The notes under the pieces were generated by a model. It made no database searches. It was not told where the DNA came from and saw only the letters and a list, made by a program, of their open reading frames with translations. From NCBI RefSeq assembly GCF_008329705.1, contig NZ_VTSX01000034.1, positions 1-32,197 on the forward strand: a stretch of 32,197 nucleotides of DNA. The letters run 5' to 3'. Position 1 is the first letter of the stretch. Every line of letters starts with the position of its first letter. This document shows positions 22,107 to 30,212 of this stretch, piece by piece. A program made the translations under genes and the position numbers. This stretch comes from Chryseobacterium sp. SN22. GTDB lineage: Bacteria > Bacteroidota > Bacteroidia > Flavobacteriales > Weeksellaceae.

Positions 22107-24935
22107 TTACAGTTCCCTCTTCAAAAACTTCCCCGTTAAACTCTTCTTCGACTTCACGATTTCCTCCGGCGTTCCCTGGGCGACGATCTGGCCGCCGTGT
22201 TTTCCGCCTTCGGGACCGACGTCGATGATGTGGTCGGCGAGTTTGATGACGTCCATATTGTGTTCGATGATGATGAAGGAGTTTCCAAGTTCCACCAACC
22301 GGTTGATGGCATCCATCAGGATTTTCACGTCTTCAAAATGGAGCCCGGTCGTTGGTTCATCCAGAATGTACAAGGTATTTCCGGTCTGTCTTTTGGCGAG
22401 TTCAGTGGCCAGCTTGATCCGTTGGGCTTCCCCTCCGGAAAGCGTGGTGGACTGCTGCCCCATCGTGATGTAACCCAACCCGACATCCTGCAAAGTTTTA
22501 ACCCTTGAAAAAATCTTCGGAATCGGCTGGAAAAATTCTACCGCTTCATCTATCGTCATATCCAATACATCGGAAATCGATTTTCCTTTGTACCGGACTT
22601 CCAGCGTTTCCCGGTTGAACCGTTTTCCGTTGCAGGTCTCGCAATGGACATACACATCCGGCAGGAAGTTCATTTCAATAACCTTCAGACCGCCGCCCTG
22701 ACAGGTTTCGCATCTTCCGCCTTTTACGTTAAAGGAGAACCTTCCCGGTTTGTACCCGCGGATCTTGGATTCTGGCAGTTCGGCAAAAAGGTTCCGGATG
22801 TCCGTAAACATTCCGGTATAGGTAGCCGGATTGGATCTCGGTGTTCTTCCGATCGGTGTCTGGTCTACATCCACGATTTTATCGATGTGTTCCAGGCCTT
22901 CTATTTTTTTGTAGGGCAAAGGTTCCTGCACCGCTCTGTAAAAATGTTTGTTCAGAATCGGATACAAGGTTCCGTTGATCAGGGAAGACTTTCCGCTTCC
23001 AGAGATCCCAGAAACGACCACCAGTTTCCCTAAAGGAATATCCAGCGTTACGTTTTTAAGGTTGTTTCCCGTTGCACCTTTCAGGATGATATGTTTCCCG
23101 CTTCCTTTACGTCTTTCCGCAGGAATTTCGATTTTTCTTTTTCCGTTGATGTACTGGGCTGTGATGGTATCGGCTTTTACCAGATCTTTCGGTTTTCCCT
23201 GCCACAGGATCTCCCCTCCGAATTTACCGGCTCTCGGACCGACGTCCAGTACCTCATCGGCTTCCAGGATCATGTCTTTATCGTGTTCCACCACCAGGAC
23301 GGAGTTCCCGATGTCGCGGAGGTTTTTCAATGAATTGATCAGCCGCTCGTTGTCCCTCTGGTGAAGACCGATGCTCGGTTCATCAAGGATATAAAGAACG
23401 TTCACCAGCTGTGAACCGATCTGCGTGGCCAGACGGATCCTTTGGGACTCCCCTCCTGAAAGCGTTCGTGAACTCCGGCTTAGGCTCAGGTAATCCAACC
23501 CGACATCCAGCAGAAACTGAAGCCTGGTTTCGATTTCCTTTAAAATTTCATAAGCGATAATCGCATTTTTCTCTGAGAATTTATCCTTTATGTCAGCTAA
23601 CCATTCTTTCAGATCAATTAAGCTTAATGCATTGACCTCAGCAATGTTCTTTCCGTCAATTTTAAAACTTAAGCTAGAAGGCTGAAGACGGGTTCCCTTA
23701 CATTCCGGACAGGTTTCTTCCGTGGTGAAATGCCTTTCCAGCAGGATCGCCTCATAGGATTCCCTTTCTTCGATGATTTCTTCCATGAAAGAAATAAGGC
23801 CGTCAAAACTGATCTTTATTTTTTTGGTAATGCCTGCGTATTTCAGGTCTTTATTGAATTCCTTGTGGCAGCCATTGTAAATATAGTCCAGCGCTTCTTC
23901 CGGAACATCCTTCATCGGGGTTGCCATTCCCAGACCGAAGATCTCCAGAATGTTTTTAATCTGCGCTAAAATCCATTTGTTGGATTTCAGATCTTCCAAT
24001 GGCAATAAACCTCCCTGGTTGATGGAAAGTTTCGGGTTCTCTACAAAGTAATCGGTATTGATCTTTTTGATTGTCCCTAATCCTTTACAGCTCGGGCAGC
24101 TTCCCTTCGGCGAGTTGAACGAAAAGGTATTCGGCTCGGGTAACGCCAGGGAATGTCCGGTCTCGGCATCCATCAGGTTTTTGGAGAAATATTCAATGTC
24201 TTTGCTTCCGAGCTTCTGGATTCCGATCAGCCCTTCCCCCATTTCCATGGCGGTGCGCAACGATTTTTCCATTCGGGATTCGGAAGCGGATTCGCCGATG
24301 ATCCAGCGGTCGATTACAATATCGATGTCGTGGGTCTTGTAACGGTCCAGCTTTAAATCGTATTCAATATCCTGCAATTCCCCGTCGATCCTCGCCTGTC
24401 CGTAGCCTTTTTTGGCCATCTGTACAAAAAGTTCGTGGTAATGCCCTTTTCTGGCTCTTACCACCGGTGCCGTCAGCATGATCTTTTCACCTTTGTAATT
24501 TTCTTTAATGGCCTCAAGGATCTGATCTTCGGTATAGCTTACGAGTTTCTTCCCTGTAGTCTGGGAATAAGCATCGGAAACCCTTGCAAAAAGAAGACGG
24601 AGGAAATCATAAAGCTCCGTAACGGTTCCAACTGTTGAACGCGGGTTCTTATTGGTGGTTTTCTGTTCGATGGCGATCACCGGGGACAGCCCTTCGATCT
24701 TATCGACGTCAGGACGTTCCAGTCCGCCCAGAAACTGTCTTGCATAAGCGGAGAACGTTTCGATATAACGGCGCTGGCCTTCCGCGAAAATGGTGTCGAA
24801 AGCCAGAGATGATTTCCCGCTTCCCGAAAGACCGGTAATCACAACCAATTCGTTGCGGGGGATTTTTACATTGATGTTTTTCAAGTTGTGTTCACGGGCC
24901 CCGTAAACTTCAATATATTCTGTTGATTTACTCAT
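22107..24935 (-). CDS. uvrA: Excinuclease ABC subunit A
   Basis: A 942-residue ATPase that finds bulky DNA lesions and loads UvrB in nucleotide excision repair. It has two ABC modules. The first Walker A is 'GLSGSGKSSLAFD' (35-47) with the UvrB-binding region after it, a CxxC zinc module 'CPSCKGLG' near 280 and 'CPECKGTRL' near 410, then signature 'LSGGESQRIRLATQIGS' and Walker B 'LYILDEPSIGLH'. The second module has 'GISGSGKSSLI', the DNA-binding zinc finger 'CETCQGGGLKVIEMNFLPDV' and 'CETCNGKRFN' near 740, signature 'LSGGEAQRIKLATELAK' and Walker B 'LYILDEPTTGLH'. Length and all motifs are normal. A -7 box lies 36 bases upstream. Confidence 0.98.
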   Translation of the reverse strand: MSKSTEYIEVYGAREHNLKNINVKIPRNELVVITGLSGSGKSSLAFDTIFAEGQRRYIETFSAYARQFLGGLERPDVDKIEGLSPVIAIEQKTTNKNPRSTVGTVTELYDFLRLLFARVSDAYSQTTGKKLVSYTEDQILEAIKENYKGEKIMLTAPVVRARKGHYHELFVQMAKKGYGQARIDGELQDIEYDLKLDRYKTHDIDIVIDRWIIGESASESRMEKSLRTAMEMGEGLIGIQKLGSKDIEYFSKNLMDAETGHSLALPEPNTFSFNSPKGSCPSCKGLGTIKKINTDYFVENPKLSINQGGLLPLEDLKSNKWILAQIKNILEIFGLGMATPMKDVPEEALDYIYNGCHKEFNKDLKYAGITKKIKISFDGLISFMEEIIEERESYEAILLERHFTTEETCPECKGTRLQPSSLSFKIDGKNIAEVNALSLIDLKEWLADIKDKFSEKNAIIAYEILKEIETRLQFLLDVGLDYLSLSRSSRTLSGGESQRIRLATQIGSQLVNVLYILDEPSIGLHQRDNERLINSLKNLRDIGNSVLVVEHDKDMILEADEVLDVGPRAGKFGGEILWQGKPKDLVKADTITAQYINGKRKIEIPAERRKGSGKHIILKGATGNNLKNVTLDIPLGKLVVVSGISGSGKSSLINGTLYPILNKHFYRAVQEPLPYKKIEGLEHIDKIVDVDQTPIGRTPRSNPATYTGMFTDIRNLFAELPESKIRGYKPGRFSFNVKGGRCETCQGGGLKVIEMNFLPDVYVHCETCNGKRFNRETLEVRYKGKSISDVLDMTIDEAVEFFQPIPKIFSRVKTLQDVGLGYITMGQQSTTLSGGEAQRIKLATELAKRQTGNTLYILDEPTTGLHFEDVKILMDAINRLVELGNSFIIIEHNMDVIKLADHIIDVGPEGGKHGGQIVAQGTPEEIVKSKKSLTGKFLKREL

Positions 24936-24970
24936 AATTTGGGGTGATTTTACCTGAAAATCACGCTGTG

Positions 24971-24978
24971 CAAAATTA
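24971..24978 (-). promoter_or_regulatory. -7 box (TAATTTTG) of uvrA
   Basis: Minus-strand TAATTTTG fits TAnnTTTG and is 35 bases before the uvrA start. No TTG at the -33 distance was found. Confidence 0.5.
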
Positions 24979-25199
24979 CGGAATTTTATGGAATTTTTAG
25001 TGTTAAATAGTGTTAGGAATTTAAACGTTCATACGACTACTTTGTTCACATCTTTATTTCTTTCCAGTCATCCACCGCAGGCTGAAAAAATCTTTTGCAC
25101 AACCGATTACCAGGCAGAATAATTATCTCCAACTCTATGCCATAAACAGATTCTGTGCCCTCGAGAAGTATTCAGGGTTTAACGGGCAGGAAGAAGGAG

Positions 25200-25217
25200 G
25201 CCGGATGCCGGAAGTTT
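25200..25217 (+). repeat. Dispersed 18-base repeat, copy 1
   Basis: GCCGGATGCCGGAAGTTT is found again without mismatch at 29914-29931. Both copies lie in spacers, and it contains an internal GCCGGA doublet. Confidence 0.75.
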
Positions 25218-25404
25218 TTTCTGTCTGTAAACCGTAAGAGGTTAAAATTTTTAAGCTATCTGCTTAAAGGCAAGCTAAGCTTAACTTCTCTCAAGTCCTT
25301 TATAAACCTTAATGGTTTAGCTTGTACGAAGGTCAACCATTAAGAAATATTCAGAGGTTAAGTTTAATTAAAATCTAGGATTTTATTCAGCCTGATGTTT
25401 AAAT

Positions 25405-25447
25405 AGATTACGCAGATTTAAATACATAATACAAATCTGCGTAATCT
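25405..25447. repeat. 15-bp perfect inverted repeat with AATCTGCGT tandem
   Basis: AGATTACGCAGATTT (25405-25419) is inverted at 25433-25447, and the right arm extends as the tandem AATCTGCGT-AATCTGCGT. It lies 39 bases downstream of the tssF stop; without a T-run on either side it is not a classical terminator. Confidence 0.75.
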
Positions 25448-25485
25448 GCGTGAGCATATTCAAAAATCTGAATGGTTTAAAATAA

Positions 25486-27363
25486 TCAATTAAAATCCAG
25501 ATCTTCATTGATGACTTTAACGCGGTATTCAATTCCGTCAATGGCTTTTGAGATGATCTGGTTCCGGAGGACATTCGCCATATTTTCCCAATATGCCCTT
25601 CCGTAGAAAGAATAGTTCTGCGGGACAACATCTACATCTACCGTCCGGATAAATCCTTCTTTCGGTCTGTTGCTGATCATGGTTCCGCGGGTTACCCTTA
25701 CTTCCTTCAGTTCATCCTTCAAAACCATCCGGCAATAATTCTTCACGTCTTCCAGGGAAATGATTTTATCACGGGTCGTCAGGGCATATTTATAAGCCTG
25801 AATACTGTCGGTTCCTTTCTGCTCCTCAGCTCCGCCGATGGTTTCAGTGAGCAGCACTAAGGTCTGGGATTTGATCTGATTGGAAAGTTCCGTTCCCGGA
25901 CGGAGGTGATTAGCAAGCGTGGCGTGGGTAATCCAGAAGGCTGCGTAGGTATGGTCGGTTTTATCCACCGGCTCCATAATGACGTAATTGAGTTCCTGCT
26001 TCACATTTCTTTTGGCATTATTCACTTTCTGCACCATCGATTTCATCTTGTCAGACATTTCACTGAGCACGCCTTTTACATTATCCCTGTTCAGCAGAGA
26101 AAACGCGGCGATCTCATCCCGTGTCAGTTCAAGAACATTGGCGATCATGTCAACGGCGTTCCTGTTCGTAAACCGCTCCATTCCTCCTTTCCTTACCGTA
26201 TACAATCCTTTTCTCAGATCGTCATTCGGGGTGAAAGGAATTTCGGTATATCTTCGTCCTTCGCCATCCTGCACCTCATCCACATACAGGAAATGCTCTC
26301 CTTCATCGGTAACCAGGGGAATATTGTTCCCCATAATGTCCAGGCTGTACTCCGTTTTTTTCCAGCCGCGGTTATAGATAGGAAATGCGTTCAGCACAAA
26401 AGAGAAATTGTCCAGGATCTCTGCGGAAAACTGAGGGGGGAACTCAAGCGTCAGCCATAAGTATGTTTTTCCGTCGATGAATTTCGTAATTTCTTCTTTA
26501 TAATCTACGAAGTCTAAATTTTCCGGCAGCTTTCCCGGTTCGGAAAACAAGGAACTTGAAATCCCGGAGATCTCGATAAATTTATGATGGTAAATGCTTT
26601 TTACATCTTCAACGATTTTGTTCTGAATAGACTGTTCGCGGAACATCTGCTCGTAGCCGTCGGACTGGCTGCCTTTATAATAGGTCAGTCCTTCTCTTAC
26701 AAACAAGGGATTTCGGTTGCTTGAAACCGTGATGTAAGGCAGAAGCTTGTAGGTGAAATCCAGATGTTCGAAAGCGGGATTTGAACAGTAGACACTTACA
26801 TCTTTAGGAAAGGTTTCATTGGTGTATTTTGAAACATCAATGCCTATGGTTACTTTCCGGTAATCTTCCGGTCTTCCCTGGAACCGGGCAATCGGGATTT
26901 TGTTAAGCCTTTCGTCGATTCCATAGCAGGTATTCCCGACAAACATGATGGCAGTCTGTACCTTATTGATGCGTATGTTTCCGATGGGTGTAAACGGAAT
27001 ATTGATCTGCTTATCCGATTCCGATTTTATGGTGGAGGTCATCTGCTTTTTGAAAAAGAACTCCGTATGCTCCAGCAGCATCTCCGAAGATTCATACGGC
27101 TGCGTAAAGGCAATCGCGTGAGACGGAATCGGATGGGTATAAATGGACGGGGTCAGGAGCTTGGCCAGCTTTTCCAGGATGCGGGCATTGACCGTCTGTA
27201 CTTCGTTATTGGCTTTAAAGACTTCTGTGCTGAAGGCATCAATAAGTAGTTTCACAAAGGGATCCAGCGACTGCGGGCTTTTCAGTCCCCATACTTTGGT
27301 GGCGTTCTGAAGCATCCTGGCTTTTACGGATTCTTTGGAATAGATGTTCTGGTCTAAATTCAT
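25486..27363 (-). CDS. tssF: Type VI secretion baseplate protein TssF
   Basis: A 625-residue protein matching TssF (VasA/ImpG) of the Bacteroidetes type VI secretion system, subtype iii. TssF is part of the baseplate wedge with TssE, TssG and TssK, from which the contractile tail is built. Family features seen: 'DPFVKLLIDAFSTEVFKANN' near the start, 'HPIPSHAIAF' at about 98-107, 'FTPIGNIRINKVQTAIMFVG', 'LTYYKGSQSDGYEQMF', 'YLWLTLEFPPQFSAEILDNF', 'VLNAFPIYNRGWKKTEYSLD' and 'FAAFWITHATLANHLRPGTE'-type C-terminal region. It is 32 bases behind tssE and is the last gene of the pair; no tssG follows. It looks complete and undamaged. Confidence 0.88.
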   Translation of the reverse strand: MNLDQNIYSKESVKARMLQNATKVWGLKSPQSLDPFVKLLIDAFSTEVFKANNEVQTVNARILEKLAKLLTPSIYTHPIPSHAIAFTQPYESSEMLLEHTEFFFKKQMTSTIKSESDKQINIPFTPIGNIRINKVQTAIMFVGNTCYGIDERLNKIPIARFQGRPEDYRKVTIGIDVSKYTNETFPKDVSVYCSNPAFEHLDFTYKLLPYITVSSNRNPLFVREGLTYYKGSQSDGYEQMFREQSIQNKIVEDVKSIYHHKFIEISGISSSLFSEPGKLPENLDFVDYKEEITKFIDGKTYLWLTLEFPPQFSAEILDNFSFVLNAFPIYNRGWKKTEYSLDIMGNNIPLVTDEGEHFLYVDEVQDGEGRRYTEIPFTPNDDLRKGLYTVRKGGMERFTNRNAVDMIANVLELTRDEIAAFSLLNRDNVKGVLSEMSDKMKSMVQKVNNAKRNVKQELNYVIMEPVDKTDHTYAAFWITHATLANHLRPGTELSNQIKSQTLVLLTETIGGAEEQKGTDSIQAYKYALTTRDKIISLEDVKNYCRMVLKDELKEVRVTRGTMISNRPKEGFIRTVDVDVVPQNYSFYGRAYWENMANVLRNQIISKAIDGIEYRVKVINEDLDFN

Positions 27364-27395
27364 AAATGGTGAATGGTAGTTATAGCTTGAGAAAA

Positions 27396-27836
27396 TTAAT
27401 CAATCGACATCGGACTCAGGAAGAGCTCCGTAGAAAAGCTGAAACGTTCTCCCGAATGTTCCATTTTGGCATTGATGGCGATCTTTACTTTCTTCTTGAT
27501 TTCGGTATGTTCTTTAGTGTCGTAATTGTGTTCTACGATCTGGATGTGCGCATCGATCTGCGGCTGTACGATACGGGGTTCGTATTCCTGGATCTGTCTT
27601 TTTAAGCTTTTGATAAAAACGGCTTCCCAGACGGCACTGGTAATCCCGTTATCGAACTCAAGGCTCCAGACATCGTTCCCGTAATTGTCATCATACCGGT
27701 TTTCGCCCTTTTTAGTGGTGATCAGCAGCATGATGTTGTGGGCAATACTTTCCCCCATGTCGCAGGTATCAATACTTCCTCCTTCCGTCATGAGCGCTGC
27801 CGGAACAAAAGGCATTCTGTAATTTGGTGTATCCAT
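27396..27836 (-). CDS. tssE: Type VI secretion baseplate protein TssE (GPW/gp25 family)
   Basis: A 146-residue gp25-like protein. The block 'ESIAHNIMLLITTKKGENRY' (29-48) followed by 'DDNYGNDVWSLEF' is the family core, related to phage T4 gp25, which starts sheath assembly at the baseplate. 'AVFIKSLKRQIQEYEPRI' is the conserved helix with the arginine/proline motif. Length is right for the Bacteroidetes form. The upstream gene expected in such clusters (sheath or Hcp genes) is missing; about 580 bases of spacer lie before it. The pair with tssF is intact. Confidence 0.85.
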   Translation of the reverse strand: MDTPNYRMPFVPAALMTEGGSIDTCDMGESIAHNIMLLITTKKGENRYDDNYGNDVWSLEFDNGITSAVWEAVFIKSLKRQIQEYEPRIVQPQIDAHIQIVEHNYDTKEHTEIKKKVKIAINAKMEHSGERFSFSTELFLSPMSID

Positions 27837-28384
27837 GATATCAACTTCTTTGTTTTTCTTTGTAATTCACGTTTACCTGAAAAAGAAATACCAATTTAAT
27901 CATTTTCCCTGATAAAAGGAATCTCGGAAAGAAAATTTTATTGGGTGAAGGGAGAATTCCGTTGCACAGGTGAATGGTGAAGGGAGGATTTTGCTTCGCA
28001 AGTGAATGGTGAATTTTTAGTGCTGGAAAAAAGAATTGATGATCGAAGCAGGTTGACCATTCACTATTCATATTTTAAAGACCACCCCGTCAAAAATTCA
28101 TTCTGAATTTTCGCCACCCCTCCAAGGGAGTAGAATTTTTCGGTTAAGCGTATTTAAATTATTTTTTGAAGGTTATTATTTGTTCGAATGCGCAGAGGAA
28201 AAGGCACCGTTTTAAGTCGCAAGGATTTGACGCTGTCAAATTTTTACTGCTAATACTAACCTCTGAAATTTTTACTCTTTGAAAAATCAGCACTTCTCAA
28301 CTTTATCAAAGATAAAATCTCTGCGCCTTTTTCGCATAACGTATTTTAAAGACTTTCGCGTCTTTGCGTACTCCAACATTAATC
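27837..28384. other. Gene-free spacer built of intergenic repeat phrases
   Basis: No gene was found. From 27965 there are repeated GTGAATGGTGAA words with an inverted partner TTGACCATTCACTATTCA near 28052. At 28083-28140 there is an ACCACCCCGTC / GCCACCCCTCC direct repeat framing the palindrome AAAATTCA-TTC-TGAATTTT (28093-28111). From about 28187, GCGCAGAGG faces CTCTGCGC and is followed by CTTTGCG-like words to 28375. All are of the kind that recurs between genes in this group. Confidence 0.65.
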
Positions 28385-28416
28385 CAAAAAAAAGCTGCCT
28401 TGATGTAGACAGCTTT
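28385..28416 (-). terminator. Intrinsic terminator of the amino acid permease gene
   Basis: On the minus strand AAAGCTGTCT and AGGCAGCTTT form an imperfect stem followed by a run of seven or more Ts. It begins 4 bases after the permease stop codon. Confidence 0.85.
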
Positions 28417-28420
28417 GAAA

Positions 28421-29833
28421 TTATTGCGCTTTATTATTTTTATTGATGAAATAGTAGACCGGCAGTCCCAGCAGCACCATCAGGAAACCGGGCCAGGTGT
28501 ATTGCTGTTTGTAGATCAGCAGCAAAATGCAGAAGCCGGTTCCGATCAGTAAGTAAATAATCGGCGTCACCGGATAAAGCCATGTTTTGTATGGCCTTTC
28601 CAGATTCGGCTGTTTAATCCTCAGATACATTACTCCAAAAACGGTAATCATGTAAAATAAAACGATAACAAAAGAAATCATGTCCAGAAGGTTTCCGTAC
28701 TGCCCGCTCAGGCAAAGCAGTGAAGCCCACACGCCCTGCATCCAGAGGGCATTGGCCGGAACGTCATTTTTATTGTTATATTCGGCCTGCTTAAAGAACA
28801 TCCCGTCCTTGGCCATGGTCTGGAAAACCCGTGCTCCGGCCAGGATGAGTCCGTTGTTGCATCCGAAAGTGGAAACCATTACCAACACTGCAATAATTGC
28901 CGTTCCTGCGTTTCCGAAAATAAAATGTGAGGCAGCCACCGCTACCCTGTCGTTTCCGGCAAACGCAATGGAATCCCGGTCCAGTGCATTCAGGTATACA
29001 TAATTTACGGCAATGTATAAAATCATCACTGCTGTGGTTCCGTAGATCATCGATTTTACCACATTCTTTTTCGGGTTTTCAATTTCACCGGAAACGAAAG
29101 TTACGCTTTCCCAGGCCACAGAGCTGAAAACGGAACCGACCATCGCAGCAGCGATTCCGCCCAGCAAAGTCATTCCACCGATGGGTTCCCAGCCTTCTTT
29201 AAGGAAATTTCCCATGAGATCTTTTTTGAGGTTGCTGAAAGCATCGTACCCGAAACTGAAATTTTCTGCCAGGTGGGAAAAATCGACCAGAATAAATCCG
29301 GCCGCGATAAGACCCAGAAGAGCCACAATCTTTGAACCTGTGAAAATATTCTGTAAAAACTTTCCGCTTTCAACGCCTCTCGTATTGATGTAGGTAAGCA
29401 GAATAATGACGGCGATGGCCAGAATCTGGATCCAGGTAATCATGAATTCCCCGCTCTGGAAAATAGGGGCCGCATCGTTTAAAGACGGCACCAGATAAGC
29501 GGTGAATTTGCCGAAGGCCATCGCTACCGCCGCAATGGTTCCGGTCTGGATCACCGTAAATAGTCCCCAGCCGTAAAGGAAACCCATTCTTCTGCCGAAG
29601 ATCTCTTTAAGATAAGTATACTGTCCGCCCGCTTTAGGAAACAGTGCGGATAGTTCTCCATAGCTGATCGCGGCAGCTACCGTCATAATTCCGGTAATAA
29701 CCCAGACGGCAATCATCCAGAAACCAGAGCCGAGGTTCCGCATCATATCGGCGGACACAATAAAAATCCCGCTTCCGATCATGGATCCCATCACCAGCAT
29801 AATGGCATCCCAAAGTTTTAGTTTTTTCTGCAT
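28421..29833 (-). CDS. APC family amino acid permease
   Basis: A 470-residue inner-membrane transporter with 12 predicted helices. The first helix carries the APC consensus 'VMGSMIGSGIFIV' (14-26), followed by 'GIMTVAAAISYGELSALFPK' and 'GGQYTYLKEIFG'. Later blocks include 'VFSSVAWESVTFVSGEIENP' and 'VSTFGCNNGLILAGARVFQT', which carry the LeuT-fold helix break and charged loop expected in LAT-like/APA members. It probably moves amino acids by exchange or with a cation; the substrate is not known. It is a single gene with its own -7 box and terminator. Nothing unusual was seen in composition. Confidence 0.92.
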   Translation of the reverse strand: MQKKLKLWDAIMLVMGSMIGSGIFIVSADMMRNLGSGFWMIAVWVITGIMTVAAAISYGELSALFPKAGGQYTYLKEIFGRRMGFLYGWGLFTVIQTGTIAAVAMAFGKFTAYLVPSLNDAAPIFQSGEFMITWIQILAIAVIILLTYINTRGVESGKFLQNIFTGSKIVALLGLIAAGFILVDFSHLAENFSFGYDAFSNLKKDLMGNFLKEGWEPIGGMTLLGGIAAAMVGSVFSSVAWESVTFVSGEIENPKKNVVKSMIYGTTAVMILYIAVNYVYLNALDRDSIAFAGNDRVAVAASHFIFGNAGTAIIAVLVMVSTFGCNNGLILAGARVFQTMAKDGMFFKQAEYNNKNDVPANALWMQGVWASLLCLSGQYGNLLDMISFVIVLFYMITVFGVMYLRIKQPNLERPYKTWLYPVTPIIYLLIGTGFCILLLIYKQQYTWPGFLMVLLGLPVYYFINKNNKAQ

Positions 29834-29849
29834 ATTTAAATATAGATTC

Positions 29850-29857
29850 CAAATATA
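29850..29857 (-). promoter_or_regulatory. -7 box (TATATTTG) of the permease gene
   Basis: Minus-strand TATATTTG fits TAnnTTTG and lies 16 bases before the start codon at 29833. Confidence 0.55.
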
Positions 29858-29913
29858 AATAAATATAATGTTAACACGTACCAGAAATGAGGGTAATAAA
29901 CCGGAAGAGCAAA

Positions 29914-29931
29914 GCCGGATGCCGGAAGTTT
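29914..29931 (+). repeat. Dispersed 18-base repeat, copy 2
   Basis: Identical to 25200-25217. Here it follows AAACCGGAAGAGCAAA, which looks like a weaker version of the same GGAAG-type word. Confidence 0.75.
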
Positions 29932-29984
29932 CCCTGCCAAAATATAATCCGTCATAGATCGGAAGATTATATTTGAAATGAGGA

Positions 29985-30062
29985 CTGCCGCCCTAGCCCC
30001 GATTGAAATGAAAATCCTTTTTTGAAAAAAAAGATTGCAATGGAAAGCGGGATCGAGCTCCA
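29985..30062 (+). repeat. Structured intergenic element (nested hairpin)
   Basis: The inner stem pairs AATC-C-TTTTTT (30013-30023) with AAAAAA-GATT (to 30036). The outer parts AGC-CCCG (29995-30001) and CGGG...GCT (30048-30059) can pair around it with a bulge. The element resembles, from memory, CTAGCCCCGAT...GCGGGAT phrases found between genes in many Flavobacteriia; it may be a transcribed hairpin or a REP-like repeat. Confidence 0.45.
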
Positions 30063-30169
30063 AGAGAAAAATATCCTAAGGAAATAAATTGAGTACCTTG
30101 AAGTAAGGTAAAGCAAATAATTCTGAAGACCGAAATACCCAGCTTGTTTTTTATCAAGTTTGAACGATT

Positions 30170-30198
30170 TTGAGATTCGGAATTTATTAGTATTTTTG
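30170..30198 (+). promoter_or_regulatory. Promoter of the DUF4920 gene (-33 TTG, -7 TATTTTTG)
   Basis: TTG at 30170-30172 and TATTTTTG at 30191-30198 are 18 bases apart, matching both Bacteroidetes promoter elements. The ATG is at 30213, so the leader is only about ten bases long. Confidence 0.7.
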
Positions 30199-30212
30199 GA
30201 AAAATATTAAAA

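Larger units (their letters stand above)
24979..25485. other. Gene-free spacer with dispersed repeats
   Basis: About 500 bases without a convincing gene. It holds the phrase GCCGGATGCCGGAAGTTT (25200-25217, again at 29914-29931), a stretch of repeated TTAA/GGTTAA words at 25230-25370, and a 15-bp perfect inverted repeat at 25405-25447. It separates uvrA from tssF. Confidence 0.7.
29858..30169. other. Gene-free spacer with a folded intergenic element
   Basis: No gene was found on either strand. It contains the second copy of the 18-base phrase (29914-29931) and a structured repeat-like element at 29985-30062, then a small TACCTT/AAGGTA hairpin near 30092-30110. The DUF4920 promoter is at its right end. 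Confidence 0.65.

Noticed and set aside
25068..25180. Minus-strand readings 'EYFSRAQNLFMA' and 'ILPGNRLCKRFFQPAVDDWK' in adjacent frames
   Set aside because: They look slightly protein-like and could be the remains of a gene end, but they are short, out of frame with each other and match no family I can name.
25155..25343. Plus-strand open frame of 62 codons
   Set aside because: It runs through the dispersed 18-base phrase and repeated TTAA words; no support as a protein.
25383..25631. Minus-strand open frame of 82 codons overlapping the end of tssF
   Set aside because: It overlaps tssF in another frame and crosses the inverted repeat at 25405-25447; a shadow.
27841..28071. Minus-strand open frame of 76 codons before tssE
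   Set aside because: It is made of the repeated GTGAATGGTGAA words and has no family-like pattern.
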